Source: Microlunatus antarcticus
GTDB taxonomy: Bacteria > Actinomycetota > Actinomycetes > Propionibacteriales > Propionibacteriaceae
DNA length: 64,000 bases
Assembly (NCBI RefSeq): GCF_014193425.1
Contig: NZ_JACHZG010000001.1
Coordinates: 2,418,001 to 2,482,000, forward strand
Direction of reading: 5' to 3'
The position numbers and the translations under genes are program-made. The notes beneath the pieces were generated by a model. The model was not told the DNA's origin, did no database searches, and was given only the letters and a program-made list of their open reading frames with translations. Positions 36,656 through 48,098 of the stretch are shown here, piece after piece. Each line of letters opens with the position of its first letter. The stretch's first letter is position 1.

Positions 36656-36704
36656 GAGTTCTTCCCGAGGGTCGGAGGGGCGGGGCGGAGACGGGCGGGC
36701 GGGG

Positions 36705-37046
36705 TCAGACGGTGACGACGAGCTCGGCGCCGTCGAGGCGGACGTCGAACCGCTCGAGGGGGGCGGCTCCGGTGGTCGAGCACCCCGTGTCGAGGTCGAA
36801 CGCGTTGAGGTGCAGCGGGCAGAGGACGACCTCGGAGTCGGTCTGCCCGTCGGCGATCGGGCCGCCGCGGTGGGGGCACACCGCCGACAGCGCGCGGACC
36901 CGGCCGTCGCGGATCCGGAACACGGCCACCTGCCGGCCGGCGACGTCGAAGGCGCGGCCCTCGCCGTACGGGATCTGGTCGACCGGACCCAGCCGGTGCT
37001 CGACGCCCGACCCGACCTCCGGAGCGACCTCGACGGACGCGCTCAC
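36705..37046 (-). CDS. nirD: Nitrite reductase small subunit NirD, Rieske type
   Basis: 113 residues from the GTG at 37046, which overlaps the nirB stop by 4 nt. A Rieske-fold domain with intact [2Fe-2S] ligands: C57-x-H59 (CPHRG) and C76-x2-H79 (CPLH). Many enterobacterial NirD proteins keep the fold but lack these ligands, so this one probably carries a real cluster. It would pair with NirB in reducing nitrite to ammonium with NAD(P)H. Confidence 0.93.
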   Translation of the reverse strand: MSASVEVAPEVGSGVEHRLGPVDQIPYGEGRAFDVAGRQVAVFRIRDGRVRALSAVCPHRGGPIADGQTDSEVVLCPLHLNAFDLDTGCSTTGAAPLERFDVRLDGAELVVTV

Positions 37047-39579
37047 CAGGCACCGCCCAGCAGCTCGGTCGCCCGGTCGGCCGGCACGTGGGGCAGGACC
37101 TCGAGCGGCAGAGCCGTCCGGAACTGCCCCGGCGTCAACGGCTCCCGCCCCTGCGTCCACGGGTCGACGTGGGTGTCGGCGTGGAGCTGGACGGCCGCGT
37201 CGAGACGTTCGGCGATGCCCTCGGAGTCCTCGACCACCACGGCGCGGATGTGCTCGACCCCGACGCGCGGGACCCAGGCGTAGGTGCGCTCGAGCCAGTT
37301 CGCGCTCTCGCGGTAGTACTGCAGGAAGCGGCCCGTGATCGTCTTCGCCTCGTCGGCGGTGTCGACCGTGCACAGCAGGTCGCCCTTGCGGATGTGCGCG
37401 CCGGCGGCGCCGCCGACGTAGATCTCCCAGCGCCCGCCCTCGATGGCGACGATGCCGACGTCCTTGCAGAGCGACTCGGCGCAGTTGCGGGGGCAGCCCG
37501 AGACCGCGAGCTTCATCTTGGCCGGCGACTCCATGCCCTGCATGCGGGTCTCGAGCTCGACCCCGAGCCGGGTGGAGTCCCCGGTGCCGAAGCGGCAGAA
37601 CTCCTGCCCGACGCAGGTCTTGACCGTCCGGAACGACTTGCCGTACGCGTACCCCGACGGCATGTCCAGGTCGGCCCAGACGCCGGGCAGGTCCTCCTTC
37701 TTGATCCCCAGGAGGTCGATCCGCTGCCCGCCCGTGAGCTTGACCATCGGCACCGCGTACTTGTCGGCGACGTCGGCGATCCGGCGCAGCTGCGCGGCCG
37801 TGGTGACGCCCCCGCGCATCTGCGGGACGACGGAGAAGGTGCCGTCGCGCTGGATGTTGGCGTTGACGCGGTCGTTGATGAAGCGGGAGTCGTTCTCCTC
37901 GACGTAGTCCTCGCCCCACATCATCTTGAGCAGCGAGGCCAGCCCCATCTTCGACCGCGCGTCCTCGCCGTCGGGCGCGAGCGCGGCGAACACGGCCGAC
38001 GGGGTCATCAGCCGGCGCTCCCGGATGATCTCCATGAGCGGCGCCTTGCCCATGGGGATGCCGGGCACGTAGTAGCCGGCCGCCGGGTCCTCCTCCACCG
38101 CGCCGCCCGCGGCGTGCTCGACCAGCTGCGCGACCAGGCCCTTGCAGGTGCCGCACCCCTTGCCGGCGCGCGTCTTGTCCATGACGCCCGACACCGTCTT
38201 GCAGCCGGCACCGACGCAGTCGACGATCGCCTTCTTGGAGACGCCGTTGCAGTTGCAGACCTGCGCGTCGTCGGCGAGCTCGGCGACGCCGACCTCCTCG
38301 CTCGGCCCGCCGAGGTCGAACATCAGCTCCACCCGGTGCTCGGGCAGCGGTAGTCCGCGGTCGAACGCCTGCTGCAGGAACGCGACCTTGGAGCTGTCGC
38401 CGAGCAGCGTCGCGCCGACGATCTTGTCGTCGCGGATGACGATCGACTTGAACACACCGCGCTTCGGCTCGGAGAAGACGATGTGCTCGTCGGTCTCCCG
38501 CTCGGGCGACGTCAGGCCCATCGAGGCGACGTCGACCCCGGCGACCTTGAGCTTGGTCGCGGTCCGCGAGCCGAGGTACGCCGCCGTCGGGTCGGCCCCG
38601 GTGATCTGGTCGGCCAGCACGACCGCCTGCTCCCAGAGGGGAGCGACGAGCCCGTAGACCTCGCCGCGGTGCTGCACGCACTCCCCCACGGCGTAGATGT
38701 CGTCCTCGTCGAGCACCCGCATCGCGTCGTCGACGACGATGGCCCGCTCGACGGTCAGCCCGCTGACCAGCGCGACCTCGGTGTTCGGCCGGATCCCGGC
38801 GGCGACGACGACCAGGTCGCACTCGATCTCGGCGCCGTCCTTGAGCCGCAGGCCGCGGACCTTGTCCGGGCCCCAGATCGCGGTGCTGCGGTTGCCGCAG
38901 ACGACATGGATGCCCAGGGCCTCCATGCTCTGGCGCAGGATCTCGCCACCCTCGGGCCCGAGCTGGGCGTTCATCAGGTGCGCCGGCGAGTGCACGACGG
39001 TGACGTCGAGCCCGTAGTGCTGCAGCCCGCGGGCCGCCTCGAGCCCGAGCAGCCCGCCGCCGATCACGACCGCGCGGTGGTGCTCGTCGTGCGTGGCGTG
39101 CTCGATCATCGCGCGGGTGTCGTCGATCGTCCGGAAGGCGAAGACGCCGGGCAGGGTCGTGCCGTCCGGGCGGCGCAGCCCGTCCATCGGCGGCATGAAC
39201 GACCGGCTCCCGGTCGCGATGATCAGCTCGTCGTACGGCTCCGTCCGCCCGTCGTCGGTGATCACCACCTTGGCGTGCCGGTCGATCCGGTCGACCCGGA
39301 CGCCGCGGTGCAGCGCGATGTCGTTCTCGACGTACCACTCGAGTGAGTTGAGGTAGATGTCCTCGTGGCTCTCCTCGCCCGACAGGACGTGGCTGAGCAT
39401 GATGCGGTTGTAGTTGCCGTACGGTTCGTCGCCGAACATCGTGATCGCGAACTGCTCCGCCCCGCCGCGGGCGAGGATCTCCTCGACCGCCCGGGCACCG
39501 GCCATGCCGTTGCCGATGACCACGAGGCGTCGCTTCTGGCCCTTCGACAGGCTCAAAGAACGTTCCTCGACCGCCGTCA

Positions 39580-39580
<1 letters not shown>
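37043..39580 (-). CDS. nirB: Nitrite reductase large subunit NirB
   Basis: 845 residues; siroheme enzyme reducing nitrite to ammonium. Order of parts: FAD-binding GNGMAGARAVEEIL near 23-36, NAD domain (VVIGGGLLGLEAARGL), BFD-like [2Fe-2S] region with CNCNGVSKK and KGCGTCKG at about 441-480, then the siroheme/[4Fe-4S] half with CVGQEFC near 653-659 and SGCPRNCAES near 692-701 (C-x5-C and C-x3-C cluster ligands). Shares one base with the nitrate reductase stop (TGATG). Siroheme is probably supplied by the divergent cobA-hemD genes. Confidence 0.97.
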
Positions 39581-42187
<2,607 letters not shown>

Positions 42188-42192
<5 letters not shown>

Positions 42193-42236
42193 AGCCCGTG
42201 ACCGTCGGCGTTACGACGTGTTCACCGATCTCTCAC
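42188..42236 (-). promoter_or_regulatory. Phased GTNAC-like boxes at the nitrate reductase promoter (possible GlnR sites)
   Basis: Minus strand reads GTGAG-n6-GTGAA-n6-GTAAC-n6-GGTCA-n6-GTGAC from 42236 to 42188, each box starting 11 nt after the last. This is the spacing of GlnR a/b boxes, though the b boxes are poor matches to GAAAC. It overlaps the reductase start codon and expected promoter. Binding is inference. Confidence 0.4.
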
Positions 42237-42364
42237 ACGCCGTAGGAAGCCCCGTGAGGGCGGGTGAGAGGCTCTTCGGCCGCCCCCGACCGACCGGTTG
42301 TTACGCCGTGGTGTCGGCGAGGTCACCCCGAAGTGCCGCCCCGGCCCCGACGGCGTAGCCACGA

Positions 42365-42391
42365 GTTACGCGGAGGACATCGAGGGGTAAC
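42365..42391 (+). promoter_or_regulatory. Phased GTTAC/GTAAC boxes upstream of cobA (possible GlnR site)
   Basis: GTTAC (42365-42369), six bases, GACAT, six bases, GTAAC (42387-42391). The two strong a-type boxes are exactly 22 nt apart, with a partial b box between. Another GTTAC is at 42300-42304. The 268-nt gap between the divergent nitrate and siroheme genes thus holds several such boxes and no gene. Confidence 0.45.
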
Positions 42392-42460
42392 GCCGGCTTC
42401 CTAGGGTGAGGCCTACCCGAGCCACCCCCCGACGGCTCACGTCCGCAGGAGGTGGCTGCC

Positions 42461-43618
42461 GTGCAGCTCGACCTCGACGTCACCGGCCGCAAGGTCGTCG
42501 TCCTCGGTTCCGCGGCCGGCGCACGCCGCTGCGTCGCCCGCTTCGTCCGGGGCGGCGCCCGCGTCACCCTGGTCGCGACCGACGGCCCACCGGGCACGCG
42601 CCTCGACACCGTGCGCTACGTCGCCGCCCCGGCGCCCGACGACACGTCGGCGCTGCTCCGCCTGGTCGGCCCGGCCTGGATCGTCGTCTTCGTCGACCCG
42701 GCCGCGCCCCTGCGCGACCGCGTCGTCGAGCTGGCGGGGCACCTCCGGGTCATGACCACGACCGAGGCGCCCGCCGAGACGGTCGGCGCCGTGACGCTCG
42801 TGGGCGGCGGCCCCGGGCGTGCGGGGCTGCTGACCGTCGAGGCCGTGGCGGCGCTGGGCGCCGCCGACGTCGTCTTCTACGACCGGCTGGCCCCCACCGA
42901 CGACCTCGCCGCCCTCGCGCCGGCCGCCGAGCTGGTCGACGTCGGCAAGACGCCCTTCCACCACCCGGTCGAGCAGCGCTCGATCGAGCAGCTGCTCGTC
43001 GACCGGGCCCGCGCCGGCCAGTCCGTGGTCCGGCTCAAGGGCGGCGACCCCTTCGTCTTCGGCCGGGGTGGCGAGGAGATGCTCGCCTGCCTCGACGCCG
43101 GCGTGCGGGTGCGCGTCGTCCCCGGCGTCAGCAGCGCGGTCGCCGTCCCGGCCGCGTGCGGGATCCCGGTCACCCACCGCGGGCTGAGCCACGCGTTCAC
43201 CGTCATCTCCGGCCACCAGCGCCCGAGCGAGGCCGAGCTCGACGGGCTGGCCCGCCTCGGCGGCACGATCGTCGTGCTGATGGGCGTCGTCAACCTCGAG
43301 CAGATCGCCACCGGGCTGCTCCGCGCCGGGATGGACCCGGACACTCCGGCCGCCGTCGTCGAGCGTGGCTACTCCGACTCCCAGCGCAGCACGTTCAGCC
43401 GGCTCGGGTCGCTCGCCGACGACGCACGGCGGCTCCAGGTGGCCTCGCCCGCGGTCGTGGTCATCGGTGCCGTGGTCAGCGTCGCGCCCGGCCTGGCCGA
43501 CGCCGCCCGGGTCCTCGACGACCTGCCTGCCTGGGCGGACGCGCTGACCCCCGACGCCGCGCTGACCTCCGAGGACGCCCGGGCACCGGACGACGTCGCC
43601 GACCGGTCCGGACCGTGA
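42461..43618 (+). CDS. cobA: Uroporphyrinogen-III C-methyltransferase with N-terminal CysG-like domain
   Basis: 385 residues. About 105-350 is a SAM-dependent SUMT making precorrin-2, with TLVGGGPGRAGLLTVEAVAAL, FYDRL, VRLKGGDPFVFGRGGEE and PGVSSAVAVPAACGIPVTHRG. Residues 1-95 resemble the Rossmann part of precorrin-2 dehydrogenase (KVVVLGSAAGARRCVARF), but the glycine loop is degenerate and the dimerisation part is missing, so it may not oxidise precorrin-2. Start at GTG 42461 has AGGAGG 8 nt upstream, better than a GTG 9 nt earlier. Divergent from nitrate reductase; supplies siroheme to NirB. Confidence 0.92.
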   Translation: MQLDLDVTGRKVVVLGSAAGARRCVARFVRGGARVTLVATDGPPGTRLDTVRYVAAPAPDDTSALLRLVGPAWIVVFVDPAAPLRDRVVELAGHLRVMTTTEAPAETVGAVTLVGGGPGRAGLLTVEAVAALGAADVVFYDRLAPTDDLAALAPAAELVDVGKTPFHHPVEQRSIEQLLVDRARAGQSVVRLKGGDPFVFGRGGEEMLACLDAGVRVRVVPGVSSAVAVPAACGIPVTHRGLSHAFTVISGHQRPSEAELDGLARLGGTIVVLMGVVNLEQIATGLLRAGMDPDTPAAVVERGYSDSQRSTFSRLGSLADDARRLQVASPAVVVIGAVVSVAPGLADAARVLDDLPAWADALTPDAALTSEDARAPDDVADRSGP

Positions 43619-44805
43619 GCGCGCGCACCGGCGCCTGGGCCGCACGGGCCGACCGCGCCGCCGACCCGTACGCCCGGCCGGCGCCCGGGCTCCGCGTCGA
43701 CCAGCTGCGCGGGTTCCGGATCGGGGTCACGTCGGACCGTCGCTCGGGCGACCTCATCGCCGCCCTCGAGCGCCGGGGCGCCCAGGTGCTGCACGCGCCG
43801 GCGCTCAAGATCGCGCCCAACGAGCAGGACTCCGCCCTCGTCGACGAGACCCGCGCGCTCATCCGGGCCCGTCCCGAGGTGGTGCTGGTGACGACCGGCT
43901 ACGGCATGCGGCGCTGGTTCGAGGTCGCCGACGCCGTCGGGCTGGGCGCCGAGCTGACGGCGGTGCTGGAGCAGGCCCGCATCTTCGCCCGCGGCCCGAA
44001 GGCCGTGGGCGCGGTCCGCGCGGCCGGCCTGGTGGACGCCCACCTGAGCGAGACCGACACCACGGCCGCGCTGGTCGACGCCGTCACCGAGTCGGGCCTG
44101 GTCCGCCCCCGCGTCGCGATCCAGCTGCACGGCTTCACCGACGAGGAGCAGCTGCGCCGTCTGCGCGCGGTGAGCTCGGAGGTCGTCACCGTCACGCCCT
44201 ACCGCTGGGTCCGTCCCACGGGCAGCGACCGGCTCTCCCGGCTCATCGAGTCGGCGTGCTCGCGCCAGCTCGACGCGATCACCTACACCAGCGCGCCCGG
44301 CGCCGCCGCGACGCTGGAGACCGCGTACGGGATGGGGTTGGGCGAGGCGTTCGTCGCCGCGCACGGCGACCACGTCACGGCCGCGGCCGTCGGGCCGGTC
44401 ACCGCCCAGCCGCTCGTCGAGGCCGGCATCGTCCCGATCGTCCCCGACCGCTACCGGCTCGGCGCCCTGATCCGGCTCGTCTGCGAGGACCTGGCGGTCC
44501 ACCACGTGCAGGTCTACCGAGCCCACGAGACGCTCGTCGAGGTCCGCGGGCGCAGCGTCGCGGTCGGCGGGCGCAGCGTGCTGCTCGGCCCGAGCGCGCT
44601 GGCCCTGTTCAAGGCGCTGGCCGCCGCCGAGGGGGTCGTCTCCCGGCACGACCTCGTCGCCGCCCTGCCCGAGCAGCTCGACGACCACGCCCTCGAGGTC
44701 GCGATGAGCCGGCTGCGGCGTGCGCTGGACGTGCCGGGGCTGATCACCACCGTGGTCAAGCGCGGCTACCGCTTCAACGGCGTCCGCGTCGACACCGCCG
44801 GCTGA
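43615..44805 (+). CDS. hemD: Uroporphyrinogen-III synthase with C-terminal winged-helix DNA-binding domain
   Basis: 396 residues. About 30-290 is HemD (FRIGVTSDRRSGDLIAALERRGAQVLHAPALKI, AITYTSAPGA, VGPVTAQPLVEAGI). About 300-390 is an OmpR/PhoB-type winged helix (LLGPSALALFKALAAAEGVVSRHDLVAALP... VAMSRLRRALDVPGLITTVVKRGYRF). The fusion is known in actinobacteria and usually sits by nitrite reductase genes; it may tie siroheme supply to transcription of the nitrate genes. GTG start overlaps the cobA stop by 4 nt. Confidence 0.92.
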   Translation: MSARTGAWAARADRAADPYARPAPGLRVDQLRGFRIGVTSDRRSGDLIAALERRGAQVLHAPALKIAPNEQDSALVDETRALIRARPEVVLVTTGYGMRRWFEVADAVGLGAELTAVLEQARIFARGPKAVGAVRAAGLVDAHLSETDTTAALVDAVTESGLVRPRVAIQLHGFTDEEQLRRLRAVSSEVVTVTPYRWVRPTGSDRLSRLIESACSRQLDAITYTSAPGAAATLETAYGMGLGEAFVAAHGDHVTAAAVGPVTAQPLVEAGIVPIVPDRYRLGALIRLVCEDLAVHHVQVYRAHETLVEVRGRSVAVGGRSVLLGPSALALFKALAAAEGVVSRHDLVAALPEQLDDHALEVAMSRLRRALDVPGLITTVVKRGYRFNGVRVDTAG

Positions 44806-44818
44806 CCCGGCCGGCTGA

Positions 44819-44845
44819 CCCCTCCCGCGGACCTCGCGGCAGGGG
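44819..44845 (+). terminator. Hairpin after hemD
   Basis: CCCCT-cc-CGCG (44819-44829) pairs with CGCG-gc-AGGGG (44835-44845) around a 5-nt loop, 14 nt past the hemD stop. Confidence 0.5.
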
Positions 44846-44880
44846 CGGCGGCCGGCCCCGGGCCGTGCGACGCTGGGCGC

Positions 44881-45651
44881 GTGCCGCCCGACCAGCGCCC
44901 CTCCTACCCGCGGACGCCCGCGTACGGGGAAGGCTTCCCGTCCGGCGGTGCCGGTCCCCGGCCCGGCTCTCCTGCCCCCCGTCCGAGCGCACCGACCGGG
45001 CCGCCCGTCGAGCCGCGCGGCGTCTGGCTCGCCCTCGGGCTGTCGGTGGCGGTCAACCTGCTCACGCTGGTCGGGGTGCTCGCCCTGGGCTGGCCCGCGG
45101 GCAACGTGTTCCTCCTGTTCTGGTGCGAGGACGTGGTGCTCGGCCTCATCACCCTGGTCCGCGTCGGAACCGCCGAGGTCGACCCCTCGCGCCGCGTGCA
45201 GACCGCGCTGTTCTTCTGCGTGCACTACGGCATCTTCTGCTCGGTGCACCTGGGCTTCACCCTCGTCGTCGCGTGGCGCCTCGGCTGGGACCTCGGCGTC
45301 CTCGCCCTCGGGGTGCCGGTCGTCCTCGTCGTCCTGCGCTACGCGGTCGAGCTGGTCCGGACCTGGTTCGGGCCCGAGGGCCTGCGGGCCCGGACGACGC
45401 CGCGCCAGGCGATGTTCGCGCCGTACCCGCGCATCGTCGTGCTGCAGGTCGGCGTCATCGTGGCCTTCCTGCTGCTCATGGCCTCGTTCTTCGCCGGCCT
45501 TCCGGACTCGCCGGTCGCGTCGTACGGCCGGGTGGTCGGCACGCTGCCGGACTGGCTCGGACGCCCCGCGGTCCTCGCCGTCGTGGTGCTGCTGCTGGTC
45601 AAGACCCTGGTCGACCTGCTGACGACGCGGCGGGCGCTGCGGGCCCGCTGA
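44881..45651 (+). CDS. Membrane protein, DUF6498-like
   Basis: 256 residues from a GTG at 44881. Pro-rich first 45 residues, then about six membrane helices. [17 protein letters not shown] near 76-92 and [16 protein letters not shown] near 109-124 resemble DUF6498 proteins, whose function is unknown. No Shine-Dalgarno sequence is evident, and the start could lie elsewhere in the Pro-rich region. Stands alone between hemD and the carbonic anhydrase gene. Confidence 0.7.
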   Translation: MPPDQRPSYPRTPAYGEGFPSGGAGPRPGSPAPRPSAPTGPPVEPRGVWLALGLSVAVNLLTLVGVLALGWPAGNVFLLFWCEDVVLGLITLVRVGTAEVDPSRRVQTALFFCVHYGIFCSVHLGFTLVVAWRLGWDLGVLALGVPVVLVVLRYAVELVRTWFGPEGLRARTTPRQAMFAPYPRIVVLQVGVIVAFLLLMASFFAGLPDSPVASYGRVVGTLPDWLGRPAVLAVVVLLLVKTLVDLLTTRRALRAR

Positions 45652-45660
45652 CCGGCTATT

Positions 45661-45675
45661 CCCTAGCGCTAGGGT
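45661..45675 (+). promoter_or_regulatory. Perfect 14-bp palindrome overlapping a -10 element (CCCTAGCGCTAGGG-T)
   Basis: CCCTAGCGCTAGGG (45661-45674) is self-complementary. Its right half plus the next base is TAGGGT, the -10 form used before other genes here, placed about 47 nt before the carbonic anhydrase ATG. A repressor dimer bound here would block the promoter. Operator role is inference. Confidence 0.45.
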
Positions 45676-45721
45676 CGGGTATCGCGTGGCACCGGTCGCG
45701 CACGAACGACGAGGAGATGTC

Positions 45722-46300
45722 ATGTCCGTGCTGCCCGAGGTGCTGGCCGCCAACGAGACGTACGCCGCCGGGTTCGGCGACCTAGGCTCGCTCGCCCTGC
45801 CGCCGGCCCGCCACTTCGCCATCCTCACCTGCATGGACGCCCGGCTCGACCCCGCGAAGTACGCCGGGCTCAGCGAGGGCGACGCCCACGTCATCCGGAA
45901 CGCGGGCGGCCGGGCCAGCGACGACGCCATCCGGTCGCTCGTCATCAGCTACAAGCTGCTCGGCACCGCCGAGTTCTTCGTGGTGCATCACACCGAGTGC
46001 GGCATGGAGTTCTTCACCGACGACGTGATGCGCGGCCTGCTCGCGTCCAGCCTCGAGACGGCCGCGCTGGGCGAGGACGGCTTCCACGACGTCGGCACCG
46101 GCCCCGGCTCGACCGAGGGCGCGTACGTCGACTGGCTCACCATCGCCGACGCCGACCAGGCGGTCGTCGACGACGTCACCCGCATCCGGAACCACCCGCT
46201 CGTCCCCGCGGGCATCCCGGTCTACGGCTACGTCTACGACGTGAAGTCCGGCCGCCTGGTCGAGGTCGAGGCTGCCACCTCCATCGGCGCTGCCCAGTAG
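45722..46300 (+). CDS. Beta-carbonic anhydrase
   Basis: 192 residues; hydrates CO2 to bicarbonate. Zinc and active-site residues are present: C37-x-D39-x-R41 (CMDAR) and H90-x2-C93 (HTEC). The short length and the [16 protein letters not shown] motif place it with the small Rv1284-like beta enzymes. ATG at 45722 has GAGGAG 5 nt upstream; a GTG at 45686 is an alternative 12 codons earlier. A palindrome overlaps the likely promoter. Confidence 0.92.
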   Translation: MSVLPEVLAANETYAAGFGDLGSLALPPARHFAILTCMDARLDPAKYAGLSEGDAHVIRNAGGRASDDAIRSLVISYKLLGTAEFFVVHHTECGMEFFTDDVMRGLLASSLETAALGEDGFHDVGTGPGSTEGAYVDWLTIADADQAVVDDVTRIRNHPLVPAGIPVYGYVYDVKSGRLVEVEAATSIGAAQ

Positions 46301-46317
46301 CCCTCCCGCCGAAGGCA

Positions 46318-46380
46318 CCGCGAGCGGTAGGTTGCCGCGCCGAATCGTGAGGATCTGGCGCGGCAACCTACCGCTCGCGG
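46318..46380. terminator. Perfect 24-bp inverted repeat, bidirectional terminator
   Basis: Arms 46318-46341 and 46357-46380 are exact complements over 24 bases with a 15-nt loop. It lies between the converging carbonic anhydrase and gltD genes, 17 nt and 29 nt from their stops. Unusually long and perfect compared with other hairpins in the window. Confidence 0.8.
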
Positions 46381-46409
46381 GGGTTCTTGGGGGTGGGTGA
46401 GCTTCAGGC

Positions 46410-47876
46410 TCAGACCATCATCTGGCGGACCTCGGGGCCGATCGGCCGCGGGAGGGCGGACGTGCCCGAGAGGAACTTGTCCACGCCGTTGGCGCAGGCG
46501 CGGCCCTCGGCGATCGCCCAGACGATGAGCGACTGGCCGCGGCCCGCGTCGCCGCAGGCGAAGACGCCCTCGACGTCCGTGGCGTAGTCACCGTTGCGGG
46601 CGATGTTCCCGCGCGGGTCGACGCCGACGCCGAGCTGCTCGACGAGCTGCTTCTTCTCCGGGCCGGTGAAGCCCATGGCCAGCAGCACGAGCTCGGCCGG
46701 GATCTCCTTCTCGGTGCCCTCGATCGCCGTGAGCTTGCCGCCCTGGAACACGACCTCGGACAGGACGAGCGTCTTCACGTTCCCCTGCTCGTCGCCGCGG
46801 AACTCCGAGGTGGAGACCGAGTAGACGCGCTCGCCCGACTCCTCGTGCGCCGAGCTGACCCGGTAGGTCATCGGGTAGGTCGGCCACGGCTGGTTCTCGG
46901 GCCGGTCGGTCGGCGGGGTCGGCATGATCTCCAGCTGCGTGACCGAGGCCGCGCCCTGCCGGATGGCCGTACCGAGGCAGTCAGCACCGGTGTCGCCGCC
47001 GCCGATGATCACGACGTGCTTGCCCTGCGCGCTGATCTGGTTCTCCGGCGCGTTGCCGAGCGCGGCCCGGTTGCCCTGCGGCAGGTACTCCATCGCCTGG
47101 TGGATGCCGCCGAGCTCGCGGCCCGGCACCGGGAGGTCGCGCCCGACGGTCGAGCCGATGGCGACCACGACCGCGTCGTAGCGCTCCTTGAGCTGGGACC
47201 AGGTCACCGACCCGCCGACGTCGACGCCGCAGCGGAAGTTCGTGCCCTCGTCGCGCATCTGCCGGATCCGGCGGTCGAGGACCTTCTTCTCCATCTTGAA
47301 CTCGGGGATCCCGTAGCGCATCAGACCGCCCGGGGCGTCGGCCCGCTCGTACACCGCGACGGTGTGACCCGTCCGGGTCAGCTGCTGCGCGGCGGCGAGG
47401 CCCGACGGACCCGACCCGACGACGGCCACGGTCTTGCCCGTCAGCCAGTCCGCCGGCTGCGGGGCGACGCGGCGCTCGTCCCACGCCTTGTCGATGATCG
47501 TCACCTCGACGTTCTTGATCGTCACCGCGTCGCGGTTGATGCCGACGACGCAGGCCGTCTCGCACGGCGCCGGGCACAGCCGACCCGTGAACTCGGGGAA
47601 GTTGTTCGTGGCGTGCAGCCGCTCCAGCGCCTCGTCCCAGTCACGACGCCAGACGAGGTCGTTCCACTCGGGGATGAGGTTGCCCAGCGGGCAGCCGGTG
47701 TGGCAGAAGGGGATGCCGCAGTCCATGCAGCGCCCGGCCTGCTCCGAGATGATCGGCAGCAGCGCCCGCCCCGGCGAGCCCGGGTAGACCTCGTTCCAGT
47801 CGTGCACGCGCTCCGCGACCGGCCGCCGCTCGGCGACCTTCCTTGGCGTCGTGATGAACCCACGCGGGTCAGCCAT
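46410..47876 (-). CDS. gltD: Glutamate synthase small subunit GltD
   Basis: 488 residues; passes electrons from NADPH through FAD and Fe-S clusters to GltB. N-terminal cysteine clusters CMDCGIPFC and CHTGCPLGN near 49-64 and [10 protein letters not shown] near 99-108, FAD site [15 protein letters not shown] near 150-164, NADPH site [15 protein letters not shown] near 290-304, and a final [17 protein letters not shown]. Follows gltB by 222 nt that contain a long inverted repeat. Confidence 0.97.
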   Translation of the reverse strand: MADPRGFITTPRKVAERRPVAERVHDWNEVYPGSPGRALLPIISEQAGRCMDCGIPFCHTGCPLGNLIPEWNDLVWRRDWDEALERLHATNNFPEFTGRLCPAPCETACVVGINRDAVTIKNVEVTIIDKAWDERRVAPQPADWLTGKTVAVVGSGPSGLAAAQQLTRTGHTVAVYERADAPGGLMRYGIPEFKMEKKVLDRRIRQMRDEGTNFRCGVDVGGSVTWSQLKERYDAVVVAIGSTVGRDLPVPGRELGGIHQAMEYLPQGNRAALGNAPENQISAQGKHVVIIGGGDTGADCLGTAIRQGAASVTQLEIMPTPPTDRPENQPWPTYPMTYRVSSAHEESGERVYSVSTSEFRGDEQGNVKTLVLSEVVFQGGKLTAIEGTEKEIPAELVLLAMGFTGPEKKQLVEQLGVGVDPRGNIARNGDYATDVEGVFACGDAGRGQSLIVWAIAEGRACANGVDKFLSGTSALPRPIGPEVRQMMV

Positions 47877-47956
47877 GTGATGCCTCCGTGACGGACGAGA
47901 GCCGCGCAGCAGCGCGGGAGGAAAGAAGCCGGAGAGGAGCAGGACCCGCAGCCCGA

Positions 47957-48065
47957 GCGGGTGCCCGGGGTACGAGCCGGTCGGAGCGTGGATGGGTCTG
48001 GCGGGAGCCCGGAGCCTGCGGAGGGCGGATGGTTGCGACGACCGGCTCGTGGCCCGGGCACCCGC
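47957..48065 (-). repeat. 27-bp inverted repeat between gltB and gltD
   Basis: Arms 47957-47983 and 48039-48065 are complementary at 25 of 27 positions and separated by 55 nt. In the gltB-gltD transcript this would fold into a long hairpin in the 222-nt intercistronic space, which otherwise holds no gene. It could partly terminate or protect the gltB message and so set the GltB:GltD ratio. Confidence 0.7.
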
Positions 48066-48098
48066 GAACCCGACCCGAGGGATGAGCGACGATCCCGA

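Noticed and set aside
42406-44805. A 799-codon frame suggesting a larger HemD fusion.
   Set aside because: The part before 43615 lies in another frame of cobA. The GTG at 43615 within the cobA stop gives the known HemD-winged-helix architecture.
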